Shown piece after piece: positions 1 through 7,468 of a stretch of 64,000 nucleotides of DNA. Positions within the stretch are counted from its first letter, which is position 1. Every line of letters starts with the position of its first letter. Position numbers and translations under genes: made by a program. The notes under the pieces were generated by a model. It was not told the DNA's origin. It made no database searches and saw only the letters and a list, made by a program, of their open reading frames with translations. Source of the DNA: Salinimonas iocasae (GTDB taxonomy: Bacteria > Pseudomonadota > Gammaproteobacteria > Enterobacterales > Alteromonadaceae); assembly GCF_006228385.1 (NCBI RefSeq), contig NZ_CP039852.1:3054001-3118000 (forward strand), in the 5' to 3' direction.

Positions 1-130
1 CTGCACCGATTGGATTAGCTACTGCCAGCCCCATCCCGAGAAATGCCGTGGCAGCACCGACTGATACGCCCCACTCTGCAACACCGCCGCCAGCTACACT
101 TTCGATTTCAGCCATGCTCATTTCTTTCAT
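1..130 (-). CDS. Partial double-glycine-leader peptide precursor (bacteriocin/microcin-like)
   Basis: This reading frame was read by hand on the minus strand: ATG at 130-128, preceded by a good ribosome site (GAAGGAAC about 7 bases upstream), open to the window edge for 43 codons. The product starts MKEMSMAEIESVAGG, which matches the leader style of class II bacteriocins and microcins (E-L/M-S/N then E-I-x-x-V-x-GG), followed by a small-residue-rich segment with GxxxG-like spacing (GVAEWGVSVGAATAFLGMG). Leaders of this kind are normally removed after GG by a C39-peptidase ABC exporter. No exporter or immunity gene is inside the window; they could lie beyond position 1. The 3' end is missing, so size and activity are unknown. 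Other GG-leader proteins (for example nitrile hydratase-like leader peptides) are possible. Confidence 0.7.
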   Translation of the reverse strand, partial: MKEMSMAEIESVAGGGVAEWGVSVGAATAFLGMGLAVANPIGA

Positions 131-304
131 ACTTAAGTTCCTTCTATAGTTTAAAAATATTGGCTTAATTTTGGATGCCTGTTTCGGTCAGACACAGTAA
201 TTGTAGTTAGTTGGTGCCAAAGAAATACTGGCCAAAGTATCGTTTTATCAACGGGTTTCACGCCAGGGGACGATGTAAGGAAGAGAAGTTTCGCGTGATA
301 TATC

Positions 305-335
305 CCCTATAAAAAAGCCTGCTGGTTAAAGCAGG
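305..335 (-). terminator. Rho-independent terminator pointing left
   Basis: On the minus strand AGCCTGC, an eight-base loop and GCAGGCT form a 7-bp stem that is followed by TTTTTTATAGG. It would end a minus-strand transcript coming from 340-470, so it implies a short transcript there (small RNA or micro-ORF) upstream of the GG-leader gene, or acts as an attenuator for that gene. Confidence 0.65.
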
Positions 336-370
336 CTGAAGAAGAAATGCCAGGAACCACAAATTTACGA

Positions 371-433
371 TTAGATCAGTCGCGATTTGCGTCGACACAC
401 CAATGTTCTATAAGTGCGGCGCTGTACTTTCAC
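371..433 (-). CDS. Possible 20-codon arginine-rich micro-ORF
   Basis: On the minus strand a GTG at 433 opens a 20-codon frame ending in TAA at 373-371, about 30 bases before the leftward terminator. The product (VKVQRRTYRTLVCRRKSRLI) is strongly basic, with seven Arg and two Lys. An AGG lies about 5 bases before the GTG. The only support is the combination of an ORF and a terminator; it may equally be non-coding. I do not recognise it. Confidence 0.2.
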   Translation of the reverse strand: MKVQRRTYRTLVCRRKSRLI

Positions 434-524
434 CTGTACCTAAGTGTAGGAATAGCCCCAATAGTGGGTTAAGCCATTGATGCAATTCACGTATACTTAC
501 CGGTTACAGAATTATGGAGTCTTT

Positions 525-1163
525 ATGCACCTGTTACGAACTACCGCGTTTACCGCTTCGCTTTCATTATCTGCCTGCGCATTGGCTCAGGAACCTACGC
601 TGCTGGATGTTCAACACAGCTGGGCAAAAATAAACTATCAGACCGATGATGCTGACCAGCAGCTTTCGCAATACAAATCTCTGATAGAGGACGCTGACGC
701 TTTGGTAGCAGCATCAGAAGACGATGCCGCTGCGCTAACCTGGCTGGGCATCTCGCAAGCCAGTGCTGCGCGGGCTAAAGGGGGTCTTGGTGCGCTTGAT
801 TTTGCTGAAGATGCAAAAGAAAATTTTGAGAAAGCTATAGCGATTGATCCGACGGTACTCGATGGCGCTGCGCTATTTAGTCTTGGGGCCCTGTACCATA
901 AAGTCCCGGGCTGGCCAGTCAGCTTTGGTGATGATGATGAAGCAGAAGCGCTGTTCAAACGAGCGCTGGAGGTCAGCCCTGATGGGATGGACGCAAACTA
1001 TTTTTACGCTGAGTTTTTGATTGATGAGGGTGAATACGCCGAGGCATACCAGTACCTGAATAAGGCGAAAAAAGCGTCACCTCGCCCGGATCGTCCCCTT
1101 GCGGATAAAGGCCGCCGGCAGGCTATCGACGCGCTACTTGAGAAAGTGGAAAAGGAGCGTTGA
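525..1163 (+). CDS. Secreted TPR-repeat protein
   Basis: The product is a 212-residue exported protein whose N-terminus MHLLRTTAFTASLSLSACALAQ is a signal peptide (signal peptidase I ALA-Q, or lipobox-like SAC earlier). The ATG at 525 is preferred over one at 477 because GGAG lies 5 bases upstream and the signal peptide begins there. The mature part holds two or three degenerate TPR units (for example the stretch ending AIAIDPTVLDGAALFSLGA and the one at ALEVSPDGMDANYFYAEFL), the layout of the TRAP-transporter TatT-like TPR family. The role is probably scaffolding in the periplasm; no enzymatic motif is seen. It is a single gene, with katG following 153 bases later under its own leader. Confidence 0.7.
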   Translation: MHLLRTTAFTASLSLSACALAQEPTLLDVQHSWAKINYQTDDADQQLSQYKSLIEDADALVAASEDDAAALTWLGISQASAARAKGGLGALDFAEDAKENFEKAIAIDPTVLDGAALFSLGALYHKVPGWPVSFGDDDEAEALFKRALEVSPDGMDANYFYAEFLIDEGEYAEAYQYLNKAKKASPRPDRPLADKGRRQAIDALLEKVEKER

Positions 1164-1215
1164 TTGAGCGTTAAATGTCTGACATTCCAGTTCTCTGATT
1201 TTTCTCGAAAAATAC

Positions 1216-1280
1216 GATTAACATAATCTAATTTCCTTATTTCCTTTTTTCGTCATTATCTACGATGCTTAATAAGCATC
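1216..1280 (+). promoter_or_regulatory. Inverted repeats in the katG leader
   Basis: Two dyads lie upstream of katG: GATTA-ACA-TAATC (1216-1228) and GATGCTTA-A-TAAGCATC (1264-1280), the latter a perfect 8-bp repeat about 40 bases before the start codon. They are in the right place for a peroxide or iron-responsive regulator. I cannot match them confidently to an OxyR or Fur consensus. Confidence 0.35.
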
Positions 1281-1316
1281 AACATGTTAAAGAAATAACA
1301 TAAAGAGGAAACAATT

Positions 1317-3542
1317 ATGTTAAAGCGCGCATTGACCGTGGCCGCTGCGGTCTCTATTGCACTTTCACCGGTAGCCATGGCCGCCGAACAGCAAATGCAG
1401 TCTAAGGAAGTGAGAAGTAACGCTTTCTGGTGGCCTGAACAACTGAATCTTGGGCCGCTGCGTGCCCATGGCCCTGAATCAAACCCTTACGGCGACGATT
1501 TTAATTATGCTGAAGCCTTCAATCAGCTTGACTTACAGGCGGTTAAAAAGGATATACGCGCAGTACTGACTGAGTCTCAGGATTGGTGGCCTGCCGACTA
1601 TGGCCATTATGGCCCTTTCTTTATTCGCATGGCATGGCACGCGGCAGGAACCTATCGTGTTCACGATGGACGTGGCGGTGCTGGTGGTGGCCAACAACGC
1701 TTTGACCCGCTTAATAGCTGGCCGGACAATGCCAACCTCGATAAAGCCCGCCGACTGTTATGGCCGATAAAGCAAAAATATGGCCGTAGTATTTCCTGGG
1801 CCGACTTAATGGCGCTGACCGGTAACGTGGCACTTGAAGACATGGGCTTTAAAACCTTCGGGTATGCGGGTGGTCGCGTCGACGACTGGGAACCGGACCT
1901 GGTGTACTGGGGACCGGAAAGTAAGTTTCTGACAGATGAGCGTCGCGATAAAAAAGGTAAGCTTAAAGGCCCCCTTGCTGCTGTTGAAATGGGCCTGATC
2001 TATGTTAACCCGGAAGGTCCTCACGGTAAGCCTGACCCTATTGCGGCAGCGAACGACATCCGTATGTCATTCGGCAGAATGGCGATGAACGATGAAGAAA
2101 TTGTTGCGCTGATTGCAGGCGGCCATACTTTTGGTAAAGCACACGGCGCTAAAAAAGCCGACTGTCTGGATAAAGAGCCTGCGGCTGCCGGTGTTGAAGA
2201 ACAGGGTTTTGGCTGGAAAAACAAATGCGGTAAGGGCAATGCCGAGGATACGATGACCAGTGGTCTGGAGGGTGCCTGGACGGTGACTCCTACCAAGTGG
2301 ACAACCAACTACCTGGATAATCTTTTCTCTTTTGAATGGAAACAGACTAAGAGCCCGGCAGGTGCAACACAGTGGATACCGAAGTCAGAATCTGCTGCCA
2401 ACATGGTTCCCGATGCACACGATAAAACAAAACGTCATGCGCCCATCATGTTCACCACTGACCTGGCAATAAAAGAAGATCCGGCGTTCAGAGAAATCGC
2501 ACTGCGCTTTAAGGAAAACCCTGAGGAGTTTGAAAAAGCATTTGCCAAAGCCTGGTTCAAGCTTAATCACCGCGACTTAGGACCCCGTGCACGTTATCTG
2601 GGTGATGAAGTGCCTGACGAAATTCTTAAGTGGCAGGATCCGATCCCTGAGGTCGACTATACCCTGATTAACGATAAGCAGATTGCTCAGCTTAAAAAGC
2701 AAATTCTGGATACTGGTCTGACAGTACCTGAGCTGGTAAGAACGGCCTGGGCTTCAGCAGCCAGTTATCGTGATACAGATATGCGTGGCGGCGCTAACGG
2801 TGCGCGGGTAAGACTGGCGCCTCAAAACAGCTGGCCGGTGAACAATCCTGACGAGTTGAGCAAGGTGCTGGCTGAGCTGGAAAAGGTTCAGAAAGACTTC
2901 AATGAGAACGCATCAGGCACGCAGGTGTCTTTGGCTGATACGATTGTGCTTGCCGGTGCCGCCGCTGTTGAAAAAGCTGCAAGCGATGCCGGTTATGATG
3001 TGACGGTTCCATTTAAACCTGGCCGCGCTGATGCGACAGCAGCAATGACCGACCAGAAGTCATTTGCCTATCTTGAGCCGAAAGCTGATGCGTTCAGAAA
3101 TTATTATTCAGACGACGCCTGGAAGTCACCAGCAGAAATGATGGTAGAGCGTGCTGATCTTCTTTCTCTGACAGTACCTGAAATGACAGTGCTTCTTGGC
3201 GGCATGCGCAGCCTGAATGCCAACCATGGCGAAGAGCAGCATGGCGTTCTGACCACCACGCCGGGCCAACTGAACAATGCGTTCTTTGTTAACCTGCTGG
3301 ATATGTCGACACTGTGGGAAAAATCGTCTGACGATGAGACCATTTATGTCGGTAAAGATCGTCAGTCAGGCAAACAAAAATGGACCGCGACCCCGGTTGA
3401 CCTTATTTTCGGGTCAAACTCTGAGTTGCGTGCTATTGCAGAAGTTTACGCATCAGACAACGCTAAGCAGAAATTCGTTGATGATTTTGTCAGCGCATGG
3501 ACAAAGGTCATGACGAACGATCGCTTCGACCTTAAGTCGTAA
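1317..3542 (+). CDS. katG: Catalase-peroxidase KatG with Sec signal peptide
   Basis: This is a bifunctional heme enzyme that removes hydrogen peroxide (catalase) and oxidises electron donors (peroxidase). It is 741 residues, full family length with both tandem peroxidase halves. The distal pocket Arg104-Met-Ala-Trp107-His108 and the proximal His270 (AGGHTFG) are present, and the Trp107-Tyr229-Met255 covalent adduct residues needed for catalase activity are all visible. The first 22 residues ([22 protein letters not shown]) are a signal peptide, so the enzyme should be periplasmic, as for KatP-like or secreted KatG forms. AGAGGAAAC precedes the ATG. A terminator follows directly. oxyR lies at 30-31 kb. 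The assignment is very secure. Confidence 0.97.
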   Translation: MLKRALTVAAAVSIALSPVAMAAEQQMQSKEVRSNAFWWPEQLNLGPLRAHGPESNPYGDDFNYAEAFNQLDLQAVKKDIRAVLTESQDWWPADYGHYGPFFIRMAWHAAGTYRVHDGRGGAGGGQQRFDPLNSWPDNANLDKARRLLWPIKQKYGRSISWADLMALTGNVALEDMGFKTFGYAGGRVDDWEPDLVYWGPESKFLTDERRDKKGKLKGPLAAVEMGLIYVNPEGPHGKPDPIAAANDIRMSFGRMAMNDEEIVALIAGGHTFGKAHGAKKADCLDKEPAAAGVEEQGFGWKNKCGKGNAEDTMTSGLEGAWTVTPTKWTTNYLDNLFSFEWKQTKSPAGATQWIPKSESAANMVPDAHDKTKRHAPIMFTTDLAIKEDPAFREIALRFKENPEEFEKAFAKAWFKLNHRDLGPRARYLGDEVPDEILKWQDPIPEVDYTLINDKQIAQLKKQILDTGLTVPELVRTAWASAASYRDTDMRGGANGARVRLAPQNSWPVNNPDELSKVLAELEKVQKDFNENASGTQVSLADTIVLAGAAAVEKAASDAGYDVTVPFKPGRADATAAMTDQKSFAYLEPKADAFRNYYSDDAWKSPAEMMVERADLLSLTVPEMTVLLGGMRSLNANHGEEQHGVLTTTPGQLNNAFFVNLLDMSTLWEKSSDDETIYVGKDRQSGKQKWTATPVDLIFGSNSELRAIAEVYASDNAKQKFVDDFVSAWTKVMTNDRFDLKS

Positions 3543-3560
3543 AAGCTTCACCACCATTGT

Positions 3561-3590
3561 AAAGCCGCTCACTTGAGCGGCTTTTTCTTT
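3561..3590 (+). terminator. Terminator after katG
   Basis: AAAGCCGCTC-ACTT-GAGCGGCTTT forms a 10-bp stem and runs into TTTTTCTTT, 18 bases after the katG stop codon. Confidence 0.9.
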
Positions 3591-3639
3591 TACGATTAAT
3601 TGGTTACAGTGACGTGCTACTCACATGGATATTTATTGT

Positions 3640-4347
3640 ATGCGCCGATTAATAACCTGCCTGCTTTTTGTCACATTACCGCTATGCGTTCAGGCCGCAG
3701 AGAAAACCGAAAAACTTCTGTTTATCGGAAACAGCTTTACCTTTTTCAATGGCGGTATTGAACATCACGCCAGCCAGCTTGCTCGTTATGCCAGGCAAAG
3801 CGCAAACCCACTGGCGTTTCGTAATGCATTTGGTGGTGAGACATTGCAGGGGCATATACAGCGTCGCAATACCCCCGACATTATCAACATGCAGCCATGG
3901 AACCATGTCATTATTCAGGGCTACAGCAATGAACCGCTTACTGATTACAAGCGATTTGAAAATGCAGCCAAAACACTGTCTGAAATGGCTGCCAACCAGG
4001 GCGCGCAATCGCACCTTCTTATCACCTGGGCTTACCGAAACCGGCCAGTGATGATTGAAAAACTACAAGACGCTTATTTAAAAGCCGCCCGTCACCTGGG
4101 CAATGATGCCATCCCCGCAGGACCGGCATTTGCGCTGGCACTTGAACGCCGCCCATCGCTTAACCTGTATAGTGATAACAAACATCCTAACCTGGCGGGC
4201 ACATATCTGGCTGCGTGTGTTGTTTACCAGTGGTTATTTGATAAGCCTGCTACGCAAAGTCAGTACACCGCGGGCTTACCGGCTGAACTTGCTACATTTT
4301 TGCAAACTGTGGCGCAGGATACGGTTATTGCTTTTCGTGACAAATGA
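3640..4347 (+). CDS. Secreted SGNH/GDSL-type hydrolase
   Basis: The product is an about 235-residue predicted periplasmic hydrolase. The N-terminus MRRLITCLLFVTLPLCVQA is a signal peptide; an ATG five codons upstream (3625) is also possible. Block I is the GNSFT motif (catalytic Ser near residue 33), and the C-terminal D-x-x-HPN-x-AGTYLAA stretch carries the His of the catalytic dyad, which places it in the SGNH superfamily. Members act on esters or acetylated sugars; the substrate here cannot be told. It lies alone between the katG terminator and yigZ. Confidence 0.75.
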   Translation: MRRLITCLLFVTLPLCVQAAEKTEKLLFIGNSFTFFNGGIEHHASQLARYARQSANPLAFRNAFGGETLQGHIQRRNTPDIINMQPWNHVIIQGYSNEPLTDYKRFENAAKTLSEMAANQGAQSHLLITWAYRNRPVMIEKLQDAYLKAARHLGNDAIPAGPAFALALERRPSLNLYSDNKHPNLAGTYLAACVVYQWLFDKPATQSQYTAGLPAELATFLQTVAQDTVIAFRDK

Positions 4348-4384
4348 CGACCAGCCCGAACGTGCGTCTTTTGCGCTTGAACGG

Positions 4385-4390
4385 TATAAT
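4385..4390 (+). promoter_or_regulatory. Perfect -10 box very close to the yigZ start
   Basis: TATAAT ends 8 bases before the yigZ ATG, so a transcript starting 6-8 bases downstream of it would have almost no 5' leader. No Shine-Dalgarno sequence precedes the ATG. No good -35 is seen at 17 bases. Confidence 0.4.
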
Positions 4391-4398
4391 AACGCGCT

Positions 4399-4995
4399 AT
4401 GCCATATTTGATTCCTGAGTCACCCCATCATACCCGGTATGAAGTTAAGAAAAGCCAGTTCACTGGATACGCTGCACCGGCATCGAGCCGCGAGCAGGCG
4501 ATGGACTTTCTTGCTGCGTTAAGACAACAGTATCCGGATGCCCGGCACCATTGCTGGGCCTATCTGCTGGGGCCGCCAGCGGCGCCTGTTAGCGTGGCGA
4601 TGAATGATGATGGCGAGCCCAGTGGCACGGCGGGCAAACCAATATTAAACGTACTTCAGCATAATAATGTTGGCGATGTCGTTATCGTGGTGGTTCGCTA
4701 TTTCGGTGGGATAAAGCTGGGCGCAGGAGGGTTAGTCAGAGCCTACTCAGCGGCCGCGCAGATGACACTGGAATCACTACCTACCCGACAATTAGTTAAA
4801 CAGACAACACTAAAAGTTGAAACTGACTTTCGGCATGAGCAGTTTGTGCGTCATTATGTTGAACAGCATCAGGGGGACATACTGCAAACACACTACCAGC
4901 AACATGTAGTGATTGAGCTTTCATTGCCCGATGAGAGCATTGATGAGCTATTTTCACTGGCTGGTAGTATGGGGTTTACGGTTCGCTCTGACTAG
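4399..4995 (+). CDS. yigZ: YigZ/IMPACT family protein
   Basis: The product is 198 residues, matching the family length. The N-terminal UPF0029 (IMPACT) domain shows the signatures DARHHCWAYLLG, NDDGEPSGTAGKP and VVVRYFGGIKLGAGGLVRAY; the C-terminal part corresponds to the DUF1949 domain. The family is widespread in bacteria and related to the eukaryotic translation regulator IMPACT; the exact role is unsettled, with nucleic-acid or ribosome binding proposed. The start is fixed by homology (MPYLIP aligns with the N-terminus of E. coli YigZ) and not by a ribosome site, because none is visible. Confidence 0.92.
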   Translation: MPYLIPESPHHTRYEVKKSQFTGYAAPASSREQAMDFLAALRQQYPDARHHCWAYLLGPPAAPVSVAMNDDGEPSGTAGKPILNVLQHNNVGDVVIVVVRYFGGIKLGAGGLVRAYSAAAQMTLESLPTRQLVKQTTLKVETDFRHEQFVRHYVEQHQGDILQTHYQQHVVIELSLPDESIDELFSLAGSMGFTVRSD

Positions 4996-5008
4996 GTCAG
5001 CATGATGT

Positions 5009-5437
5009 TTACGCCAGCGTTAACTCAACTTCGATATTACCACGGGTCGCATTTGAATACGGGCAAACCTCATGAGCCTGTTCCACCAGCTTTTGGGCAT
5101 CCGCTTTAGGCATATCCCCTAAATCTACGGTTAAGGTTACCGCAATAGCAAAACCTTTCTCGATAGGGCCAATGGCAACATCGCCTTTAACCGAAATGTT
5201 ATCTTCCAGTTTGATCTTCTGTGCACCGGCAACATGCCTCAGTGCGCCGATAAAGCACGCAGAATAGCCTGCGGCGAACAGCTGCTCAGGATTGGTGCCA
5301 GCCCCATCATCGCCGCCCAGCGCCTTTGGTACTGACAAATCTGTTTTCAGGCGACCATCGCTGGATTCCGCACTACCATCTCTTCCACCTGTTGCAGTCG
5401 CTGTGCCTGTGTATATTACGCTGTCTAACTTATGCAT
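5009..5437 (-). CDS. ohr: Organic hydroperoxide resistance protein Ohr
   Basis: This is a thiol peroxidase of the OsmC/Ohr family that reduces organic (lipid) hydroperoxides using dihydrolipoamide. It is 142 residues. The two redox cysteines are Cys61 (AAGYSACFIGAL) and Cys125 (VCPYSNATRGN), with the conserved catalytic Arg19. These are the standard Ohr positions and separate it from OsmC. It is transcribed away from ohrR, with shared operator-like repeats in the 102-base gap. It ends 13 bases from the convergent yigZ stop. Confidence 0.95.
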   Translation of the reverse strand: MHKLDSVIYTGTATATGGRDGSAESSDGRLKTDLSVPKALGGDDGAGTNPEQLFAAGYSACFIGALRHVAGAQKIKLEDNISVKGDVAIGPIEKGFAIAVTLTVDLGDMPKADAQKLVEQAHEVCPYSNATRGNIEVELTLA

Positions 5438-5461
5438 GATTATCTCCTGCTGTTAATTTAC

Positions 5462-5522
5462 TTTGCATGCAAACTAAATTATCAAATTATGGGTTGCTGT
5501 TCAAGTATTTTGTATGCAAAAT
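5462..5522. promoter_or_regulatory. Putative OhrR operators between ohr and ohrR
   Basis: Two related dyads flank the divergent promoters: the perfect palindrome TTTGCATGCAAA (5462-5473) on the ohr side and the near-palindrome ATTTTGTATGCAAAAT (5507-5522) on the ohrR side. The shared core TTGNATGCAA and the position suggest OhrR binding and autoregulation; this is inference from placement. Confidence 0.6.
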
Positions 5523-5539
5523 ATTCAACGAGGTGAAAT

Positions 5540-5989
5540 ATGAATAATCCACTCGCGTTGAAAAACCAGTTATGTCACCGGTTTTATACATTATCTAACG
5601 CATTTAATCGGGCTTACCGACCGCTATTAAGCAAGCTGGATGTAACCTATCCGCAATATATTGTTTTGCTTAGTCTGTGGGAGGAAGACGCCGTAAGCAT
5701 TTCCAGACTGGTCGAGCATACCCGTGTCGACAGTGGCGCCATGAGCCTGATCCTCAAAAAGCTTGAGAAGAAAGGGTTTATAACCTTCACATTTAACGAC
5801 AGTGACCGCCGAAGTCGTATCGTGACACTGACCGATTTTGGCAGGGAAAAAAAAGCGGAAGCAGCGTCGATACCGCATCAAATGCGGTGCAACTTACACA
5901 ATATTTCTGACGAAGAAGCCATCATGCTGGTCGGCTTGCTGGATAAATTAACCAGCGAGCTTGATGAAACATTATGCTCGGCTGAATAA
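5540..5989 (+). CDS. ohrR: MarR-family peroxide sensor OhrR
   Basis: This is a 149-residue winged-helix repressor. A cysteine at residue 12 near the N-terminus (NQLCHRFYTLSNAFNRAYRPLL) sits where OhrR proteins carry the reactive Cys oxidised by organic peroxides, and LDVTYPQYIVLLSLWE is the conserved neighbourhood that hydrogen-bonds it. The DNA-binding wing includes DSDRRSRIVTLTDFGR. GAGGTG lies upstream of the ATG. Expected action: in the reduced form it represses ohr and itself; oxidation releases DNA. Divergence from ohr strongly supports the call. Confidence 0.92.
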   Translation: MNNPLALKNQLCHRFYTLSNAFNRAYRPLLSKLDVTYPQYIVLLSLWEEDAVSISRLVEHTRVDSGAMSLILKKLEKKGFITFTFNDSDRRSRIVTLTDFGREKKAEAASIPHQMRCNLHNISDEEAIMLVGLLDKLTSELDETLCSAE

Positions 5990-6030
5990 CAAATTTATCA
6001 TTCAACTCATCGAATTTGATCCGTTTAGCG

Positions 6031-6048
6031 TATAATGTTCAGTGAACA
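6031..6048 (+). promoter_or_regulatory. -10 box with overlapping dyad before the hemolysin III gene
   Basis: TATAAT (6031-6036) is followed directly by TGTTCA-G-TGAACA (6036-6048), a perfect 6-bp inverted repeat covering the expected start of transcription. This suggests a repressor site; the regulator is unknown. Confidence 0.45.
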
Positions 6049-6074
6049 CTTGTACGCTAAAAGGTGCCTGTAAG

Positions 6075-6710
6075 ATGTCGTCAGTACCCTCCCCGGCTTA
6101 CTCTGCAAAAGAAGAATGGATTAACAGCCTCAGTCATGGTGTCGGTCTCGTTGCCGCTATTGTAGGGCTGGTATTTATCCTGTTACGAGCGCAGGATCCC
6201 CTCGCTATTACTGTATCTGCTGTTTATGGCAGTACGCTGATACTGATGTTTTTAAGCTCTACTCTGTATCACGCTATTACCCATCAACGCGCTAAAGGCT
6301 GGTTGAAGCTGTTCGACCACAGTGCCATCTATCTGCTTATTGCAGGAACTTATACGCCCCTGTTGCTGGTTTCGGTAGGCGGATGGCTGGGCATAACAAT
6401 GACCGTGCTAGTCTGGGTACTCGCGCTGGGTGGCGTGATGTTTAAGCTTATTGCTCAGCATCGTTTTCCGCGAATTTCAGTGGCGACTTATCTACTGCTT
6501 GGTTGGATAGCGCTGGGGATAATTTATCCATTATATATGGCGCTTCCCGGAGCAGGTCTGTGGCTGATAGTCGCCGGCGGCCTGTGCTTTAGCATCGGGG
6601 TTATCTTCTATGTAGCAAAAAAGGTAAAATATACACACGCCATCTGGCACATGTTTGTTATCGGTGGCTGTAGCTGTCATTATTTTTCCATTTATTACTA
6701 CGTTGTTTGA
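6075..6710 (+). CDS. trhA: Hemolysin III family membrane protein (TrhA/YqfA, PAQR-like)
   Basis: This is an about 211-residue seven-helix membrane protein. It has the family signatures EEWINSLSHGVG near the N-terminus, SSTLYHAITH and FDHSAIYLLIAGTYTP, and the C-terminal HAIWHMFVIGGCSCHYF; the conserved His/Asp residues bind metal in PAQR proteins. Despite the name, the bacterial family is linked to membrane energetics and fluidity and not to lysis. ATG 6075 is chosen over 6042 because the family begins close to this point and AAGG lies upstream. Confidence 0.85.
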   Translation: MSSVPSPAYSAKEEWINSLSHGVGLVAAIVGLVFILLRAQDPLAITVSAVYGSTLILMFLSSTLYHAITHQRAKGWLKLFDHSAIYLLIAGTYTPLLLVSVGGWLGITMTVLVWVLALGGVMFKLIAQHRFPRISVATYLLLGWIALGIIYPLYMALPGAGLWLIVAGGLCFSIGVIFYVAKKVKYTHAIWHMFVIGGCSCHYFSIYYYVV

Positions 6711-6724
6711 AGGGTTAACGCGGT

Positions 6725-7249
6725 ATGGAGCAACCTGAAACCTATCAGGATACACGCAGCACGAATGGTGCAAACGAACTTCGCTGGTTCAGAACCAGCG
6801 TTGGCCGGATTGGTCTTGGTCCACGGCCCGATGATGCACTTATGCAGGCACTTAAGACCGATGGTGTATCGCATATCGCTACCGTACAAACCTCGGATGA
6901 ACAAGCCCACGCTATAAAAGGACTCTGTGAGACATTTGATACGCAATGGGTGTGGCTGCCAATAGAGAATATTCGTGATAGCTCGAAAGCGGAAGTAGCA
7001 ATGCTGCAAAAATATCTTGCAGAATTACGACAAATTCTTACACAGGGAGGTAGCGTCTACCTGCACTGCGATAAATCCCGTTACCGCTGCCGACTCATGT
7101 TTTATGCGCTTTGTCACCATCTCAAAATGCCTTCTTCCAGCGCATACCCTGCCATGCATTCTTTTTCTGCAGACGGTGCAAACCGTATTGCCCGAGAAGA
7201 TTTATACTGGGCCGCGGACCTGGGTGCGTCTGTAAAATACCAGGCCTGA
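6725..7249 (+). CDS. Tyrosine/dual-specificity phosphatase-like protein
   Basis: The 174-residue soluble protein carries one clear motif, VYLHCDKSRYRCRLMFYALC, containing HC-x5-R, the P-loop of cysteine-based phosphatases (Cys nucleophile near residue 118, Arg six later). The upstream part (GVSHIATVQTSDEQ...LPIENIRDSS) resembles the first half of DSP-like phosphatase folds, including a possible general-acid region. The P-loop is unusually basic and lacks the usual glycines, so catalysis is uncertain. GAAGGG precedes the ATG. The gene follows trhA after 14 bases and may be cotranscribed. Confidence 0.6.
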   Translation: MEQPETYQDTRSTNGANELRWFRTSVGRIGLGPRPDDALMQALKTDGVSHIATVQTSDEQAHAIKGLCETFDTQWVWLPIENIRDSSKAEVAMLQKYLAELRQILTQGGSVYLHCDKSRYRCRLMFYALCHHLKMPSSSAYPAMHSFSADGANRIAREDLYWAADLGASVKYQA

Positions 7250-7468
7250 CCCCACATGCGGAAGACCTTGTAATTAAGCAGGTCGCGCTTTTGCATACTA
7301 TTTGCTTTCTTAATAATTGCTTTTTGGTATTCGTGCGCACTTGCTTTGTTTATGTCGGGCCTGCCTGCTATTAGCATCTGCTCGCATCATGCGTAATCTG
7401 ATACCTCACCCCTGCGGCATTTAAGCGCAGCAATTTTCTTTTCCGCTTCAATTCAAGGATATCGGCAT

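Larger units (their letters stand above)
131..524. other. Intergenic region between the GG-leader gene and the TPR gene
   Basis: About 390 bases separate the two divergently oriented genes. It contains a leftward-pointing hairpin with a T run (311-340) and a possible 20-codon minus-strand ORF (371-433), described separately. I see no convincing sigma-70 promoter for the GG-leader gene; the best -35-like hexamer on the minus strand is TTGATA around 255-250 but its -10 partner is poor. Confidence 0.5.
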
